Assembly: GCF_905475465.1 (NCBI RefSeq)
Contig: NC_062235.1
Coordinates: 2,676,001-2,740,000 of the forward strand
Direction: 5' to 3'
Length of the DNA stretch: 64,000 nucleotides
Source of the DNA: Pieris napi
Taxonomy: Eukaryota; Arthropoda; Insecta; Lepidoptera; Pieridae
Shown in pieces: positions 10,821 through 21,694 of the stretch. The stretch's first letter is position 1. Each line of letters opens with the position of its first letter. The notes under the pieces are model-generated. The model was not told the origin of the DNA, searched no databases, and saw only the letters and a list, made by a program, of their open reading frames with translations. A program made the position numbers and the translations under genes.

Positions 10821-10875
10821 GATTTAAAAAAATATCATACATATCTTATGAGGGAGAGTTCTACATGTTTTCAGG

Positions 10876-11261
10876 ATTGCTTTAGGTTTAGGTTTAAAGA
10901 CTTTATTTCTCAAAAAAGACAACAAATGTCACTTACACGAGAATAATACTCTAGATAACATAACATTGTAGTCGTTCTTAAAATAATCACAATAAAATAT
11001 AGCCGTACATGCAATAAATTTAAAAAATAAAAGTAAACAAAGAAATATGAATTAAAAGTAAGTAATAAGTAAGTAATAAGAAATGAATTTAAAAGTAATT
11101 TTGTTTAACATATTCACTTAGCTTCGATTTAAATGAATTGATAGAAGTAATATTTTTTATATATGTGGGTAGTTTATTATACAGCTGTGCGCCTTCGTAG
11201 GTAAACATTTTTTTGCCGTAGTTCGTACGTACTTTAGGTAATGCAAGATAACTCGTTCTTT
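10876..11261 (-). mobile_element. 3' end of a jockey/CR1-type LINE with RT C-terminus
   Basis: On the - strand a frame from 11261 to the stop at 11089 reads LPKVRTNYGKKMF, then LYNKLPTYIKNI, SFKSKLSEYV and a stop. This is the typical C-terminal end of insect jockey/CR1-like reverse transcriptases (a TNYGKK block followed by LYN-LP-IK). The following ~210 bp toward 10876 is its AT-rich 3' UTR. The copy is 5' truncated just upstream, where a stop interrupts the frame. It is too short for activity. Confidence 0.8.
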
Positions 11262-12791
11262 AATAAGTTTACAGTAATAGCAACGCAGTAAACTTTTCAA
11301 TAAAACAGTGCGCTGGCGCTTTGACCGTACGCCAATCTTTAAAGGAAATTAAACATACCAACTACTTCGTAAACTTGGCTTCGTCGCAGCGCCTCTGCAA
11401 CTTGATTGGTGGTTAATTGAATTAAAGCTATCTGGACATTATGGGCACATTGTTAGGTTTTAATTCAATGCTGGTGTTAATAGCCTAATATAATAGGAAA
11501 TATAAACATCATTTACATGCGGTGTGTCGAGTAGCTCGCGGTGTGACAGCTGCGCGGAATGTCGACGGAATTTCATTTCGTTAGGCGCAGGCTGGGCGCA
11601 TTCCTGCGGTCGCCCATAGTGCCCGCGGAGCCCGTATCCAGACCGTCATTCTGTGCCATAGTTTTGTACAATGATTGTATTATCCCTTCATTTAGGCGAA
11701 GAGACAATTAAACATTCGGTTTAGTAAATTAATCTTTACATAATCCTTATTTATTCATATGACATTAGAGCGATAAGGTTGCTTTTAGACTATATACTAT
11801 GAATGAAACGATCGCTTGCCTTTGAATCAAGTTTAAAAATTAAAAACATGAACAACATGGAATATCATTTGTTATATATAAGTTACAAATTTAAAGTCCA
11901 ATTATTTATTTATAGCGTCGACAAGGCAAAAACAAACACACAAACCAAAAAACAGAAAAGAAGAAAGAAACAACTAAAAAAAATTATAACCAATGCGTGG
12001 CCTCGATAATAGGACGGCGTCCACAAACGTAATAAGTTTTCAAAGATAAATATTACTAAAGGATCAATAAAGCATAAGAAAGTGATAACAGATTACCCTT
12101 CCTGTAACAGGCGATCCAAGTTCCAGTGTTATAATGCATATTTAATAAATTAAAATTCCATAAGGCGGTATGCATACAAGTTACAACCTTAATCGTTTAA
12201 AAGTCGACGCGTATAAGTGATGTTAAAGTCTTATACAATATTAAACCGGGTAAAAGGAACATGTAACCAGATTGAGCAGTAATCGTCTCAGCGTCTCAAA
12301 TCCATTAGCCGTCGTAGCTATTATAATATTCAAAAAGAGCAGGGTTTTAACGTAAACCCGTGTAGCGATCGGAACCGCGTCGTATTAGATAATATTTAAA
12401 CCAGTGTTCTCGATGTATTGTATGGAGCGGCGAGACGGCAGCTGTGCGTAATATTGTGTTATACTTATCGAATTTGCATGTTTTTACTGAATAACATTCC
12501 TTTGGAACATTCGAGATCAAAGGGCGGGCGAAAGTGATTTCGCACTGAGTTAGTTCAACAAGATTCAGTTTCGCCCCTCCTATACCGCTCCTGAATAATT
12601 TTCATCTAATAAGGAAAATTGTAAATAGGCCTTTTGATATTTCATACGGCCGTCTAAATTTTATATTCATTACACTGATGACGTAAGAATACGATTAAAG
12701 GAATCTTATTTGCAAAGAGATTTAATGTGACGCGTTTTTTAAGACATTTCTAAGGAATTTAATGAAAAAAATCTCGTTGAATACGCGGCGC
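11262..12791. other. Unique intergenic DNA with a CpG-richer patch at 11510-11660
   Basis: No coding region supported; the 68-codon + strand ORF at 11803-12009 is Lys-rich low-complexity translation of A-rich DNA. The patch at 11510-11660 is GC/CpG-rich compared with its neighbours and could be a regulatory island. Confidence 0.4.
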
Positions 12792-12943
12792 CAGCTGTGC
12801 ACCAATGGACTTTCTATCTATGTGAAAATGTAACACTCGTTCCTACAAGTATAACATCGTAAATAAACCGTCTTGCGACCCAAAAAGACGTCGCTTGTCT
12901 GTAGGCACATAAGGCTGATCTGACCTGGCGCAACTCTTTTTTT
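12792..12943 (+). mobile_element. SINE family 1, body only (copy 2)
   Basis: It starts inside the family-1 sequence at 'CAGCTGTGCACCAATGGACT' and runs through diverged versions of the middle blocks to 'GACCTGGCGCAACTC' and a T-run. The tRNA-like head is missing, so this is a truncated and old copy. Confidence 0.8.
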
Positions 12944-13092
12944 TAAATACTGCATCGATTAATTAAGTAAAAGTAAATTAATACGCTTATTTCGACTACT
13001 TGTCTGTGATATTTGTTTTTATAATTATGTTAAATCAAAAAGCCGAACACGGACACTTTTCACGAAACTTATACACCTCAACAATACTGTAC

Positions 13093-13485
13093 TGAAGCTA
13101 CGGCGTCGAATCTTGGACGCTGACAGAGGCTATGTCCAAAAAACTGGAAGCGTTCGAGAATTGGGTTTAAAGACGGTTAATTAAAATATATTGGACAGAC
13201 GACAATCGAAATACAATTGCGCTGGACATAATGCAGAACAAAGAAGTGCTTATGACGGTTAAGAAAAGGAAGCTTTGAATATTTCGAACATGTTTTACGT
13301 AACACCAAAAAATACGAGCTCCTTCAACTAATCATACAAGGCAAAGAGGCAGATAGAAGGAGACCTGGCCGCAGTCGCACGTCTCAGTTGAAGAATCTTA
13401 GACAATGGTTTGGTCAAAGTCATTGTCATCAAAAATTAAAGTAGCCATGATGATCGCCAACCTTCGAAAGGAGATGGCACTATAA
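13093..13485 (+). pseudogene. Decayed LINE reverse-transcriptase C-terminus (RTE-like)
   Basis: The + strand encodes, in interrupted frames, the tail of a non-LTR retrotransposon polyprotein. Recognisable pieces are SWTLTEAMSKKLEAFENW, RRLIKIYWTDDN, YELLQLIIQGKEADRRRPG, LKNLRQWFG and VAMMIANLRKEMAL before the stop at 13483-13485. Stops and frame shifts between the pieces show it is dead. The region is known to follow the RT domain in animal LINEs with APE-type endonucleases. Confidence 0.8.
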
Positions 13486-14170
13486 GAGAGCTATTATGCT
13501 TAATTAATAATTTATATCATTCAAATTAATTAAGGTAATGCACCTTTTTTAAATTAAAAAAAACTGTCTAAATCGTAAACAATAAGGTCATAAATTTAGC
13601 ATCCTCTATTTTTGATGTTTACATTTAAAAATAATCTGCTTTAAAATTATTATATAAGAGATAAGAAGCATATCCATTTAAATAATCCTAATCGCGTTAC
13701 ATTTTACGCCAATAAATATGGACTACGGAATAAATTTAAGAAAACAGTTCTTACTCGTTTGTTTCGTTTGATGTCGCTAGATCAGCTTGGCGAGGTTTAC
13801 CTATAAGTAGTATTATTCCCGTAGTAAGGCTGTATTTTTATATATTTCATTTTCACTTCGGAAAACAAAACTAAATGTTTAGTTTAAAAATCAGGTCAAA
13901 ATTGAAGACATGTTTGCACAGAAAATCGAACTAACCTTAACAAGTTCAAAAGTTATATTATTTCGATTACGCGATTGACACTATAACGGTGACGGCTTCT
14001 TAACATATATGTCTCTTTTAAAGTCCTCTGGTCTAGATAAAATCAAAGCACAATTTTATTGTATACTGCATTGATTTCAACTAATTAAATCTTGCAATGT
14101 TAGTTTTCTAATATGTGAAAGTTTTATGAAGAATTGCGGTAAACATTTGTACACACAGTAGTAGTATAAA
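13486..14170. other. Unassigned AT-rich spacer
   Basis: Nothing beyond AT-rich unique sequence between the LINE remnant and the RTE insertion. Confidence 0.5.
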
Positions 14171-14306
14171 TGGTTGCTGTATATAATAATAATAATAATA
14201 ATAATAAAGCCATTTATTCCAAAACTTGCTTATGTTTTACAATGTTGTTAGTACTTAATTGCTTAAATTTAAAATGGTTACTTATAATTACCGTTAGTAT
14301 TATTAT

Positions 14307-17129
14307 TTATGTACAAGGTTTGGATCCCTGTTGGGTAAAGGCCTCCTCCATCCTTTTCCATGACTCCCTGTCTCTGCCTATTTGTATCCAGTCGTTTCCT
14401 GCGACGTGTGTTATATCATCAGCCCACCGTCTTAATTGTCGACCAACATTTCTCTTCCCCATGGGTCCTTTCCATCGTGTGGTTTCAATGGTCCATCTTC
14501 TGTCTCGGTATCGTGAGATGTGTCCAGCCCATCTCCATTTGAGTAAGAGTGCGTGCCTGAGAGCATCAGTTAATTTGGTTTTTTGACGAATTTCTTCGCT
14601 CCTAATTTTGTGTATTCTCCTAATTTTCAGCATACTCCTTTCCATTGCTGTTTGGTTACTTTTAATTTTTTGTTTTATTTTATTTGTAAAGGTCCAAGTT
14701 TGGCAGCCATACAGCAAGCAAGGTAACAGGCATGTATCAAATATTGTCCTTTTCATGTGTGAGCTGTAATTGCCTTTTAAGATTTCTTTTAATGCCCAGA
14801 ATTTCTTCCAAGTTGTGTTGATTCTCCTTGTCACTTCTTCTTCGTTATTTGAAGTTTTGAAGGAAATTTGTTTGCCCAAGTATATGTATTGCCTGACGTA
14901 TTCTATATTATTACCTTTTATCACTATCTGGCGCTCCCGATTGTTCGTTAGTATCTTCGTTTTATTTACATTCATTTCAAGGCCGATTTTGGAACTTTCG
15001 CAGTCCAGTGATCTCATCATTTCGTCTAAGTCTTTTGCAGTCTCAGCAATAACAGCAATATCATCTGCGAACCTCAGATTGTTTAAGTATTGTCCGTTTA
15101 TGTACACTCCGCTGTTCTTCCAGTCTAGTTTTTGGAAGATAGTTTCAAGGACTGCTATAAACAGCTTCGGGGAAAGAGGATCACCTTGTCTAACTCCGCG
15201 TTCTATGTTTATTTCGTCACCTCTAGTTTCTAATTTAACTCTGCTCGTGCTTTTTGTATAGATATATTTCAAAACATTGATGTATTTCTGGTTGATATTT
15301 GAATATTGTAAAGCGTTCCAGATTGCACAGTGGCTAATGCTATCAAAAGCTTTGCTATAGTCAATGAACGCCACATACAGAGGTCTATTGTATTCTCTGT
15401 ATTTTTCTATGACTTGTTCTAATGTCTGTATGTGGTCCATTGTGCTGAAGCTTGATCTGAATCCTGCCTGTTCTTTTGGTTGCTGCTTATCAATATCGTC
15501 AGATATTCTCTTTAAGATTATGGATGAAAATAGTTTATAAATACTTGCCAGCAGACTTATGGGCCTGTAATTCCCTATATCTAAGGGATTTCCTTTCTTG
15601 AAGAGAAGGATTATATCCGATGTACACCACTGTTTTGGTACCTTTTCTTCATCTAGTATCTTATTGAACAATCGCGTAAAATGATATGTTAAAATGGGTG
15701 CTCCTATTTTAAGTGCCTCATTGCATATTCCGTCTGGTCCGGGACTCTTCTCGGCTTTCAGCTTTTTCATATGATCATAAACTTCGGAGTATTCAATTTG
15801 TCTGATGTGATCTGTCGTGTTCGTATGGGTTGTTTGCGATATGATTTCGGGGTTATTTTGTTTACTATATAAGTTTTTGTAGAAGTTAGTAGCGTGATTT
15901 ATTACATCTTTTCTGGATTTTGTTTTTAGTGAGTTATTTTCAAGTTTTTGAATCCAGGACTTGTGTGTAGTTAGTTCTTTGTATGCTTTTTTGGCACTTC
16001 TAAAATGTTTAATGTTCCTTGTAATAATCTCGTATCTGTGGTTGTTGTAGTCCTTACGGATTGATCTATTAGTCTCTTTGTATATTCTGCTTAGTTCTGT
16101 TTTCATATCTTTAGTTTTGTTCTTTGTGTGTAGTAGTTCCGTGCGCCTTTTTAAAAGTTCCATTGTGTCTTTTGAGAAGATATTGTGTTGGTGGGGATAC
16201 ATATTGGTTTTGTATTTTAAGCTCTCTGTTATGCCTTTTTCCAGGATATTGTAGTATGTTTGGATATCAATGCTGTCTGTTTTTATATTTTCTGTATGTT
16301 TTTGTAGATTTCCGATGTAGCACTTTATTTCTGTTTCTGTCTTGGGGATATTAGCTGGTGTTGTATAGGTTTTTCTGCTCTTTACTGGACTACTCAAAAG
16401 TAATGTTGCTCTCACTAATCTATGATCGGAAGAGAATTCAACTTTGTTAAGTACCTCAATATTAGTTATAAGTTTGTTGTGGGTTATCATAATAAAATCT
16501 ATTTCATTTTTAGTTTTGTGGTCGGGTGATAACCATGTCCATCTAGAGCTTGCTTTCTTTTTGAAAAATGAGTTCATTATGGATAGTTTGTATTGATGAG
16601 CATAAATTAAGAGCCGTTCCCCTCTATCATTCTGCACTCCGTAACCAAATTTTCCCATTACTGGATAGTAGTTTGTTTTTGGACATCCTATTTTCGCGTT
16701 GAAATCTCCCATGACAATGACCTTCCCTTCTGTCTTTGTGTGAGCAAATTCAATGTCTTTGTAAAAATTTTCAATTTCTTCTTCTGTTGATCTCTCTGTC
16801 GGTGCATATGCTTGGATTATTGAAAAAGAGAAGCAATCAAACTTCATTTGTAGAAGTGCTACTCTTTCAGAGATTCCTATAAAGTTGATGATGTTATTTT
16901 TATACATTTTCTTGATAAGGAATCCCACTCCATATAGTCCTTTAGTTTCGCCAATATAGCAAAATATAAGGTCGCTGTGCTCTTCTATCTTACATCCCAT
17001 TTTTCGGACTTCTGCAAGGCCTATAATGTCCCAGTTAATATTTTTTAGAGCATTAGTCAATTCAAGGAATCGTTCTATTGATCCTAGCGATTTTACATTA
17101 TAATTGCAGATTTTGAGTGTTTGTTTCAT
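14307..17129 (-). CDS. RTE LINE endonuclease/reverse transcriptase, intact (940 aa)
   Basis: Polyprotein for target-primed reverse transcription: it nicks DNA and copies its own RNA at the nick. The N-terminal APE-type endonuclease shows CNYNV (Asn11), GLAEV (Glu40), IQAYAP, GDFNAK (Asp142, Asn144), a WTW block near 197-199, Asp211 and SSDH (Asp235, His236), so all expected catalytic positions are present. The RT domain shows PISLL at about 523-527, FIDYSKAFDS (Asp590), GVRQGDPLSP and LRFADD with Asp689-Asp690. The C-terminus has the RTE-style 'RRWADDITHVAGNDW' followed by ...ESWKRMEEAF. Start chosen at 17129 because MKQTLKICNYNV begins exactly at the endonuclease fold and a stop lies upstream. 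+ strand ORFs here (14170-16354) are antisense shadows. Could be active if transcribed. Confidence 0.95.
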   Translation of the reverse strand: MKQTLKICNYNVKSLGSIERFLELTNALKNINWDIIGLAEVRKMGCKIEEHSDLIFCYIGETKGLYGVGFLIKKMYKNNIINFIGISERVALLQMKFDCFSFSIIQAYAPTERSTEEEIENFYKDIEFAHTKTEGKVIVMGDFNAKIGCPKTNYYPVMGKFGYGVQNDRGERLLIYAHQYKLSIMNSFFKKKASSRWTWLSPDHKTKNEIDFIMITHNKLITNIEVLNKVEFSSDHRLVRATLLLSSPVKSRKTYTTPANIPKTETEIKCYIGNLQKHTENIKTDSIDIQTYYNILEKGITESLKYKTNMYPHQHNIFSKDTMELLKRRTELLHTKNKTKDMKTELSRIYKETNRSIRKDYNNHRYEIITRNIKHFRSAKKAYKELTTHKSWIQKLENNSLKTKSRKDVINHATNFYKNLYSKQNNPEIISQTTHTNTTDHIRQIEYSEVYDHMKKLKAEKSPGPDGICNEALKIGAPILTYHFTRLFNKILDEEKVPKQWCTSDIILLFKKGNPLDIGNYRPISLLASIYKLFSSIILKRISDDIDKQQPKEQAGFRSSFSTMDHIQTLEQVIEKYREYNRPLYVAFIDYSKAFDSISHCAIWNALQYSNINQKYINVLKYIYTKSTSRVKLETRGDEINIERGVRQGDPLSPKLFIAVLETIFQKLDWKNSGVYINGQYLNNLRFADDIAVIAETAKDLDEMMRSLDCESSKIGLEMNVNKTKILTNNRERQIVIKGNNIEYVRQYIYLGKQISFKTSNNEEEVTRRINTTWKKFWALKEILKGNYSSHMKRTIFDTCLLPCLLYGCQTWTFTNKIKQKIKSNQTAMERSMLKIRRIHKIRSEEIRQKTKLTDALRHALLLKWRWAGHISRYRDRRWTIETTRWKGPMGKRNVGRQLRRWADDITHVAGNDWIQIGRDRESWKRMEEAFTQQGSKPCT

Positions 17130-17270
17130 ACCATGATCTATTTCTCTATTTGGTGGAGGGTTGTAGTCTGATTCCCCACGATGACAAGTCGGATTGGGGA
17201 ATGTTTTGTTTCTTTTATCTATTAGTTCTCGTCTGTTTAATGTTTTGTTCCGGTGGCTGATGGCAATATC

Positions 17271-17564
17271 CTATAGATTCTGAACGGTTGGCACATTGGC
17301 AGAAGGTAAGGAATTACTTCTATTCCTCATTATGTCGAATGCATTTAACCGAGCTGTTTTTGTTGACAGTTGTTGTTTGTGAGGGTGCTCTATTGCGTTA
17401 GGCGAGGTTGATGTTTCCCTTTTGCGTTTTTCGTTACCTGGTTTGCCCTGTTTAATAATTAGCTTGTCGTAGTTTATGTATGCGTAATTGCCCTTCTTCC
17501 TTTCCTCTTCCACTTTTGGTTGTAGTTTCTTTCTCATGTCCAATATTTCTTTCGGGTAGTCTTC
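17271..17564 (-). CDS. Leader ORF of the RTE element (partial, 5' truncated)
   Basis: A Lys/Glu-rich frame upstream of the endonuclease ORF on the same strand. It reads EDYPKEILDMRKKLQP, ERKKGNYAYINYDKLI, then a Ser/Thr/Pro-rich tail ending SANVPTVQNL. Similar short proteins with a 'KGN-AY--YDKLI' block precede the endonuclease in lepidopteran RTE elements, as I recall them. The methionine at 17543 is internal; the open frame extends to about 17571, stopping near the insertion junction, which suggests loss of the true start. Role unknown, probably RNA binding. A gap of about 140 bp separates it from the main ORF. Confidence 0.55.
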   Translation of the reverse strand, partial: EDYPKEILDMRKKLQPKVEEERKKGNYAYINYDKLIIKQGKPGNEKRKRETSTSPNAIEHPHKQQLSTKTARLNAFDIMRNRSNSLPSANVPTVQNL

Positions 17565-17601
17565 AGATAAATACTGTTACTGTACTGGTTGCTGTATATA
17601 A

Positions 17602-18379
17602 GCGATTTAATTCAAATAGTTAAAATTTTAAATACCAATCGGAAATCGCCATTAAATTACAACTGTTACATATAAACACGTTTCTATTTCAATCTTCTTT
17701 TAGGTATCTCTGTGCCTTTTTTTGGAAAATGCTTTCTCCAAATCCCGCCATTCCTCTCTGTCATGTACCACCTGCTATTTATTTAATTTGGTCTAAGCAC
17801 CTTCTAAGTTCTATCCCTCTTTTTCGTTTGCTGTACCTTAGGCACCAGTTTAGTACTTTATTTTCTTGCTCCGCCTATTTTCACTTTAGTTTATTTCTTT
17901 TTATTGTAACATCTGTTACCTTAGTAGTTTTCTTAGAGCTGTAATCTTTATTTTTTCTAATCGTTTCGTCCCTTTCATACATAATTCCATCGATATTTGA
18001 CACACTTGTAGCTTTGTACGCGACGCGATATAAGCAGGCTATAAAATGGATTTTCTATAGAAAAAGCTGGTATTTTGAATATCTGCGCCTATTGTTCTTA
18101 GGGCTCTATCTATCTAATCTACAATGTCAATCAAATTTAAGTCTTGTTTTAAGCGATACAAAGCGAAATTCGCCTTAGTCTCTTTTTACATATGAATAAA
18201 AGATCTACTACACATAGTTTACATGAATAACACTGGATAAACTAAATTATTCTTAAAGCGATTTGTCCGTGAAATTTCTCCTTAAGAACTACGTATACAC
18301 TTGTTGTATTTATTTGTTTTGTGTATTTTTCAAAGTTAGTTTCGGTACTGTACCTTAGTTTGACGGTATTTTCAACACT
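17602..18379. other. Unassigned spacer
   Basis: Unique AT-rich sequence; the 71-codon ORF at 17729-17944 has hydrophobic low-information content and no homology I recognise. Confidence 0.45.
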
Positions 18380-18392
18380 AAGAGAATATTAT

Positions 18393-18684
18393 CAGAGCAG
18401 TGTTGGCCTAGTGGCTTCAGCGTGCGACTCTCATCCCTGAGGTGGTAGGTCGATCCCCGGCTGTGCACCAATGGACTTTCTTTCTATGTGCGCATTTAAC
18501 ATTCGCTCGAACGGCGAAGGAAAACATCGTGAGGAAACCGACATGTCTTAGACCCAAAAAGTCGACGGCGTGTGTCAGGCACTGGAGGCTGATCTACTTG
18601 CGTATTAAATTGAAAAATGATCTTGAAACATTCAGAAATCTGAGGCCCAGACCTAAAGAGGTTGTAGCGCCAGTGATTATTTTT
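18393..18684 (+). mobile_element. SINE family 1 with target duplication (copy 3)
   Basis: A full-length 292-bp copy: A-box TTGGCCTAGTGG, B-box-like GGTCGATCCC (one base missing), conserved middle and tail TTGTAGCGCCAGTG. It is flanked by a perfect 13-bp direct repeat AAGAGAATATTAT at 18380-18392 and 18685-18697, so both ends are exactly defined and insertion used LINE-type target priming. The 158-codon ORF that overlaps it is translation of the SINE, not a gene. Confidence 0.95.
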
Positions 18685-18697
18685 AAGAGAATATTAT

Positions 18698-19350
18698 TAA
18701 ATACACGTATAATCACACAGTCAATGTTTTGTTGTATTACATATTTCGCTTTGAAGGCAAAGGCCTACTTGCCGTCGGCCCCACAGATAAATTCCATTGT
18801 TAATTTCATATATTACAAGTACTCATATATTAAAGTTTCCTTAAGATCTATTAGTATCTCGCTCGTTGGAAGAGGTAGGTTGGTGTTTGTGAGAAATGAA
18901 AGCTTAATTCGGAGCTAATTGGAGTATTGCTCGTGTTTACATTTGAATTCATCGTATCAAACGTGCAATATGATTATAGTCTGTGTGGAATTATTATCGG
19001 AGACTTTCAGAATGCCAATATGAGTGCATTGTTACTCTTGCGTAATGCCCTTAATTATTAGCTATTCAGTACGAATTTACTATTCATACGGTATGGGAAT
19101 TTTGTATGATGTTTAATAGAATGTTTTAACCAGATTAACAAACTTGGAGTTTTGTTTAGTATCACAATATACAAAAGGAAGTAATGAAGACTTCTTTGAG
19201 TTGCCCCATTCTTCAGATATACAATTAATGTTTGAAGAACTTTATTTCTCATTACAAAAAGAATGTATTTTATTTATATGAGAAATTTAATATGGATATA
19301 CGAACTTTAGTCCCAATGTTAGTCTACTAGGCTCATTCTGATATGTATCT
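18698..19350. other. Unassigned spacer
   Basis: AT-rich unique sequence; nothing supported. Confidence 0.45.
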
Positions 19351-19925
19351 TTAATGCCCTTTGAATTGGTTAAACGCGCTAAAATTACGAATTTTAGACG
19401 GTAATTGATTAAATAATTTCACAACCTCAGACTTAAAAGACTTCTTCAAATAATGTGTACGCGGCTTCGGCTAAAGCTCGCTCGACGAGTATTGCGTGTA
19501 GTGGTGTGTTTGTTTTTTTTTTAAATGTTAGCTACTATGGAGAGAGTTATTTAATTTTTTTTTTTAAATTAAATTACAGGTGCTATAAACAGTTGTTTAA
19601 TCGTCATAATTTTGGTTTCTTGGTAAATTTTATTAGTCCGTGTTAAAAAATTGTATCGAAATAGTGCTTTTATTAATTTATTTTGTAGTGTTTGTATGTT
19701 AGAAATTTTGTTTTTGCATGCTGTACCCCGTATTTCAATTAGATATATGAAATGTGGCTTGACTTAACAATTATGAATTCAATGACGTACAGATTGCGGA
19801 ATGCATTTTCGTTTAATAATTATGTGTGATATAGGAAAGTCCCACTTTAAATATCTATCCATTCTAAGACCCAGATATTTCTCCCATTTTTTGTTAGTGA
19901 TTTCAATGTCTTTAACTTTTAGCGG
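19351..19925 (-). pseudogene. Decayed jockey/CR1-type LINE reverse transcriptase
   Basis: On the - strand, from the right: KDIEITNKKWEKYLGLRMD, YLKWDFPISHIIIK, several broken pieces, then PKPRTHYLKKSFKSEVVKLF and NQLPSKIRNFSAFNQFK before a stop at 19351-19353. The YLG-L-D...W..HI block and the final R-HY--KSF...LFN-LP-IR block are the thumb and C-terminus of jockey/CR1-like RTs. Multiple stops and indels lie between them. It is a separate insertion from the fragment at 10876-11261. Confidence 0.75.
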
Positions 19926-20868
19926 TTAAAGGTAGGAGTTTATTTTTTTAATGAGTTTATTAACAAAAATCCATTAGAAATTCGCTTTATTAAAATCTAT
20001 TTAAGTTAATTCGCTTGTTTTAAAACCTATGCAGGTTCTACAAGTATACCTACGCCTGTCAATTTTAATTAAATATGTATCACTTATTAAATAAATAAAA
20101 AACAGTGAAATTACTGTTCAAGTACTTGTAATCCTGTTTTTCTCAAAATACGAGACTGCCAAGTAAAAACAGTTATAAAATCCAATTTAGTAAATAATTG
20201 ATTTAAGCCTTGTTTATTTTAATAATGTGAAGGCATTTTTTATTAAATAATGACCAATTAGCAATATATATTACGGAACGTTTCAATAAAATCTATATAA
20301 ATCACAAAGTATCATAAATGAGGCGCTAAGGAGCTACATTGATACCTCACATATTAAAATCCCCAATTAATTGCTACTTACAAGGCACGTGTTCAAATAT
20401 ATCTTCAAAAGCGTCAAAAGCGCAAAATAAGTATTTATTGTGAATATCGATTTCAAATAAAATTGCAACCTTTTATAACGAGGTGACATTTCCCCTTTTC
20501 CGCTTCTCGACATTGAGAATTTATCCACCGAAATAAGGAGATAACGAACCTAATGGCAGACGCGAGAAATATACGAGACGCCGCGATTGGCTTTGGAATT
20601 TCAGTGAATCGGCAGCGAAAAGGCGTTGCTTGTGTCAGCTAAATCACTATACTGTACAAACGTATGCACTTCAAACTATAACATACCTTTTAATTATATA
20701 TACTCGATAAAATTAGATTTTTAAATGCTTCTTGTTTTACGTTTTTGACATTGTATATTAAGAATTAGATTTTGACATTTGTATGCTAGTTTGACATAGC
20801 TAATTGTTCAGTTCTTTGTAATTTATTAACTTTCATGAGAAATTAAGAATTCATTATTAAACAAAAGG
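19926..20868. other. Unique intergenic DNA
   Basis: AT-rich with a CpG-richer patch around 20480-20640. No gene or repeat recognised. Confidence 0.45.
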
Positions 20869-21233
20869 GTGCGTGTACTTATGTACGCGCGTAAGAAGTT
20901 ATACTTCTTTGGCATTATTAAAAATAGTTTTTGATTGCATGCAAATAATTAATTACAATTAAATAATCAAAGACTGGAAAAGGAGTCATTCTAGTCAATA
21001 AAGTTCAGTTTACATTTGAAAAATTAAATAAATAAATATTTATTATTATTCTCTTACATTAAGTGTAACATAAATTCTATTATTATTCAAATGTTGTTTT
21101 TAAATTATGTCTAATGCCGTAGCATCTTCCGTGGGCAACTTCATTCTGTTAATTTTGTGTCACGGTGCGCGCGCATTGTAAAATTTCAGTCATAAATTTT
21201 TCATAACGCGCCTAAAGAAGTATAACTTCAAAA
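20869..21233. mobile_element. Possible MITE with inverted ends
   Basis: The left end carries GCGCGTAAGAAGTTATACTTC and the right end, read from the other strand, carries TTTGAAGTTATACTTCTTTA, so the termini are inverted relatives. Both are linked to GCGCGC-containing blocks unlike the AT-rich surroundings. No coding capacity. Target duplication not identified and boundaries are approximate. Confidence 0.45.
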
Positions 21234-21368
21234 ACTAGTTAATTTTAACAATTAACCAGCTTTTTGTAATGTAACTATTGGCAGCCATTTGTGTAAACCA
21301 AATTTTACTAAGTCTATATATTGTAGTTTCTATAATACAAGTCTATCTTGTTATATGTACTAGCTTGC

Positions 21369-21414
21369 TTCTTGTAAGAGGGTGGGGCCTCGGCCCACCC
21401 CCTCGATACAAGAC
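21369..21414. repeat. GC-rich imperfect hairpin (~21-bp arms)
   Basis: TTCTTGTA-AGAGGGTGGGG folds back on CCCACCCCCTCGATACAAGA around a tiny CCTCGG tip, giving a long near-complementary stem in otherwise AT-rich DNA. No downstream T-run or gene boundary suggests a terminator. It could be a transposon end or a processed-RNA hairpin. Confidence 0.6.
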
Positions 21415-21694
21415 ATGTCATACTACAAGAGCTCCACATACATTATAATATTGAATTTTATAACCAGGACAAGATATTGTTGACTTGGAATATTGAAACA
21501 TTGTGTGCTTGTTAAACATTGTTTAGTATCATTTGTTTGTGAACAATAAACGTAATATCTTTAAGGAAAGAACAATAAATGTTTGTACAATATCGTCGAC
21601 TACCTTTTGGATTACGGATAATAATTAAATTAAATATATAGCTTGGCTATTACTGTAATACAATACTGGTAATGAGACTTTTTGTACTTCTTTT

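Larger units (their letters stand above)
14171..17601 (-). mobile_element. Young RTE-type LINE insertion with target-site duplication
   Basis: A perfect 16-bp direct repeat, TGGTTGCTGTATATAA, at 14171-14186 and 17586-17601 brackets a 3.4-kb element on the - strand. The 3' end finishes in a (TTA)n/(AAT)n microsatellite, the usual tail of RTE elements, rather than poly(A). It holds an intact endonuclease/RT ORF and, upstream, the end of a short leader ORF. The 5' junction falls close to the start of the leader ORF, so the copy is probably slightly 5' truncated. The perfect duplication and intact ORF indicate recent insertion. Confidence 0.95.

Noticed and set aside
14770..15261. 163-codon + strand ORF rich in hydrophobic residues
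   Set aside because: Antisense to the intact RTE reverse-transcriptase domain.
18442..18918. 158-codon + strand ORF
   Set aside because: The first half is translation of SINE family 1 and the rest is AT-rich DNA; no conserved motif.
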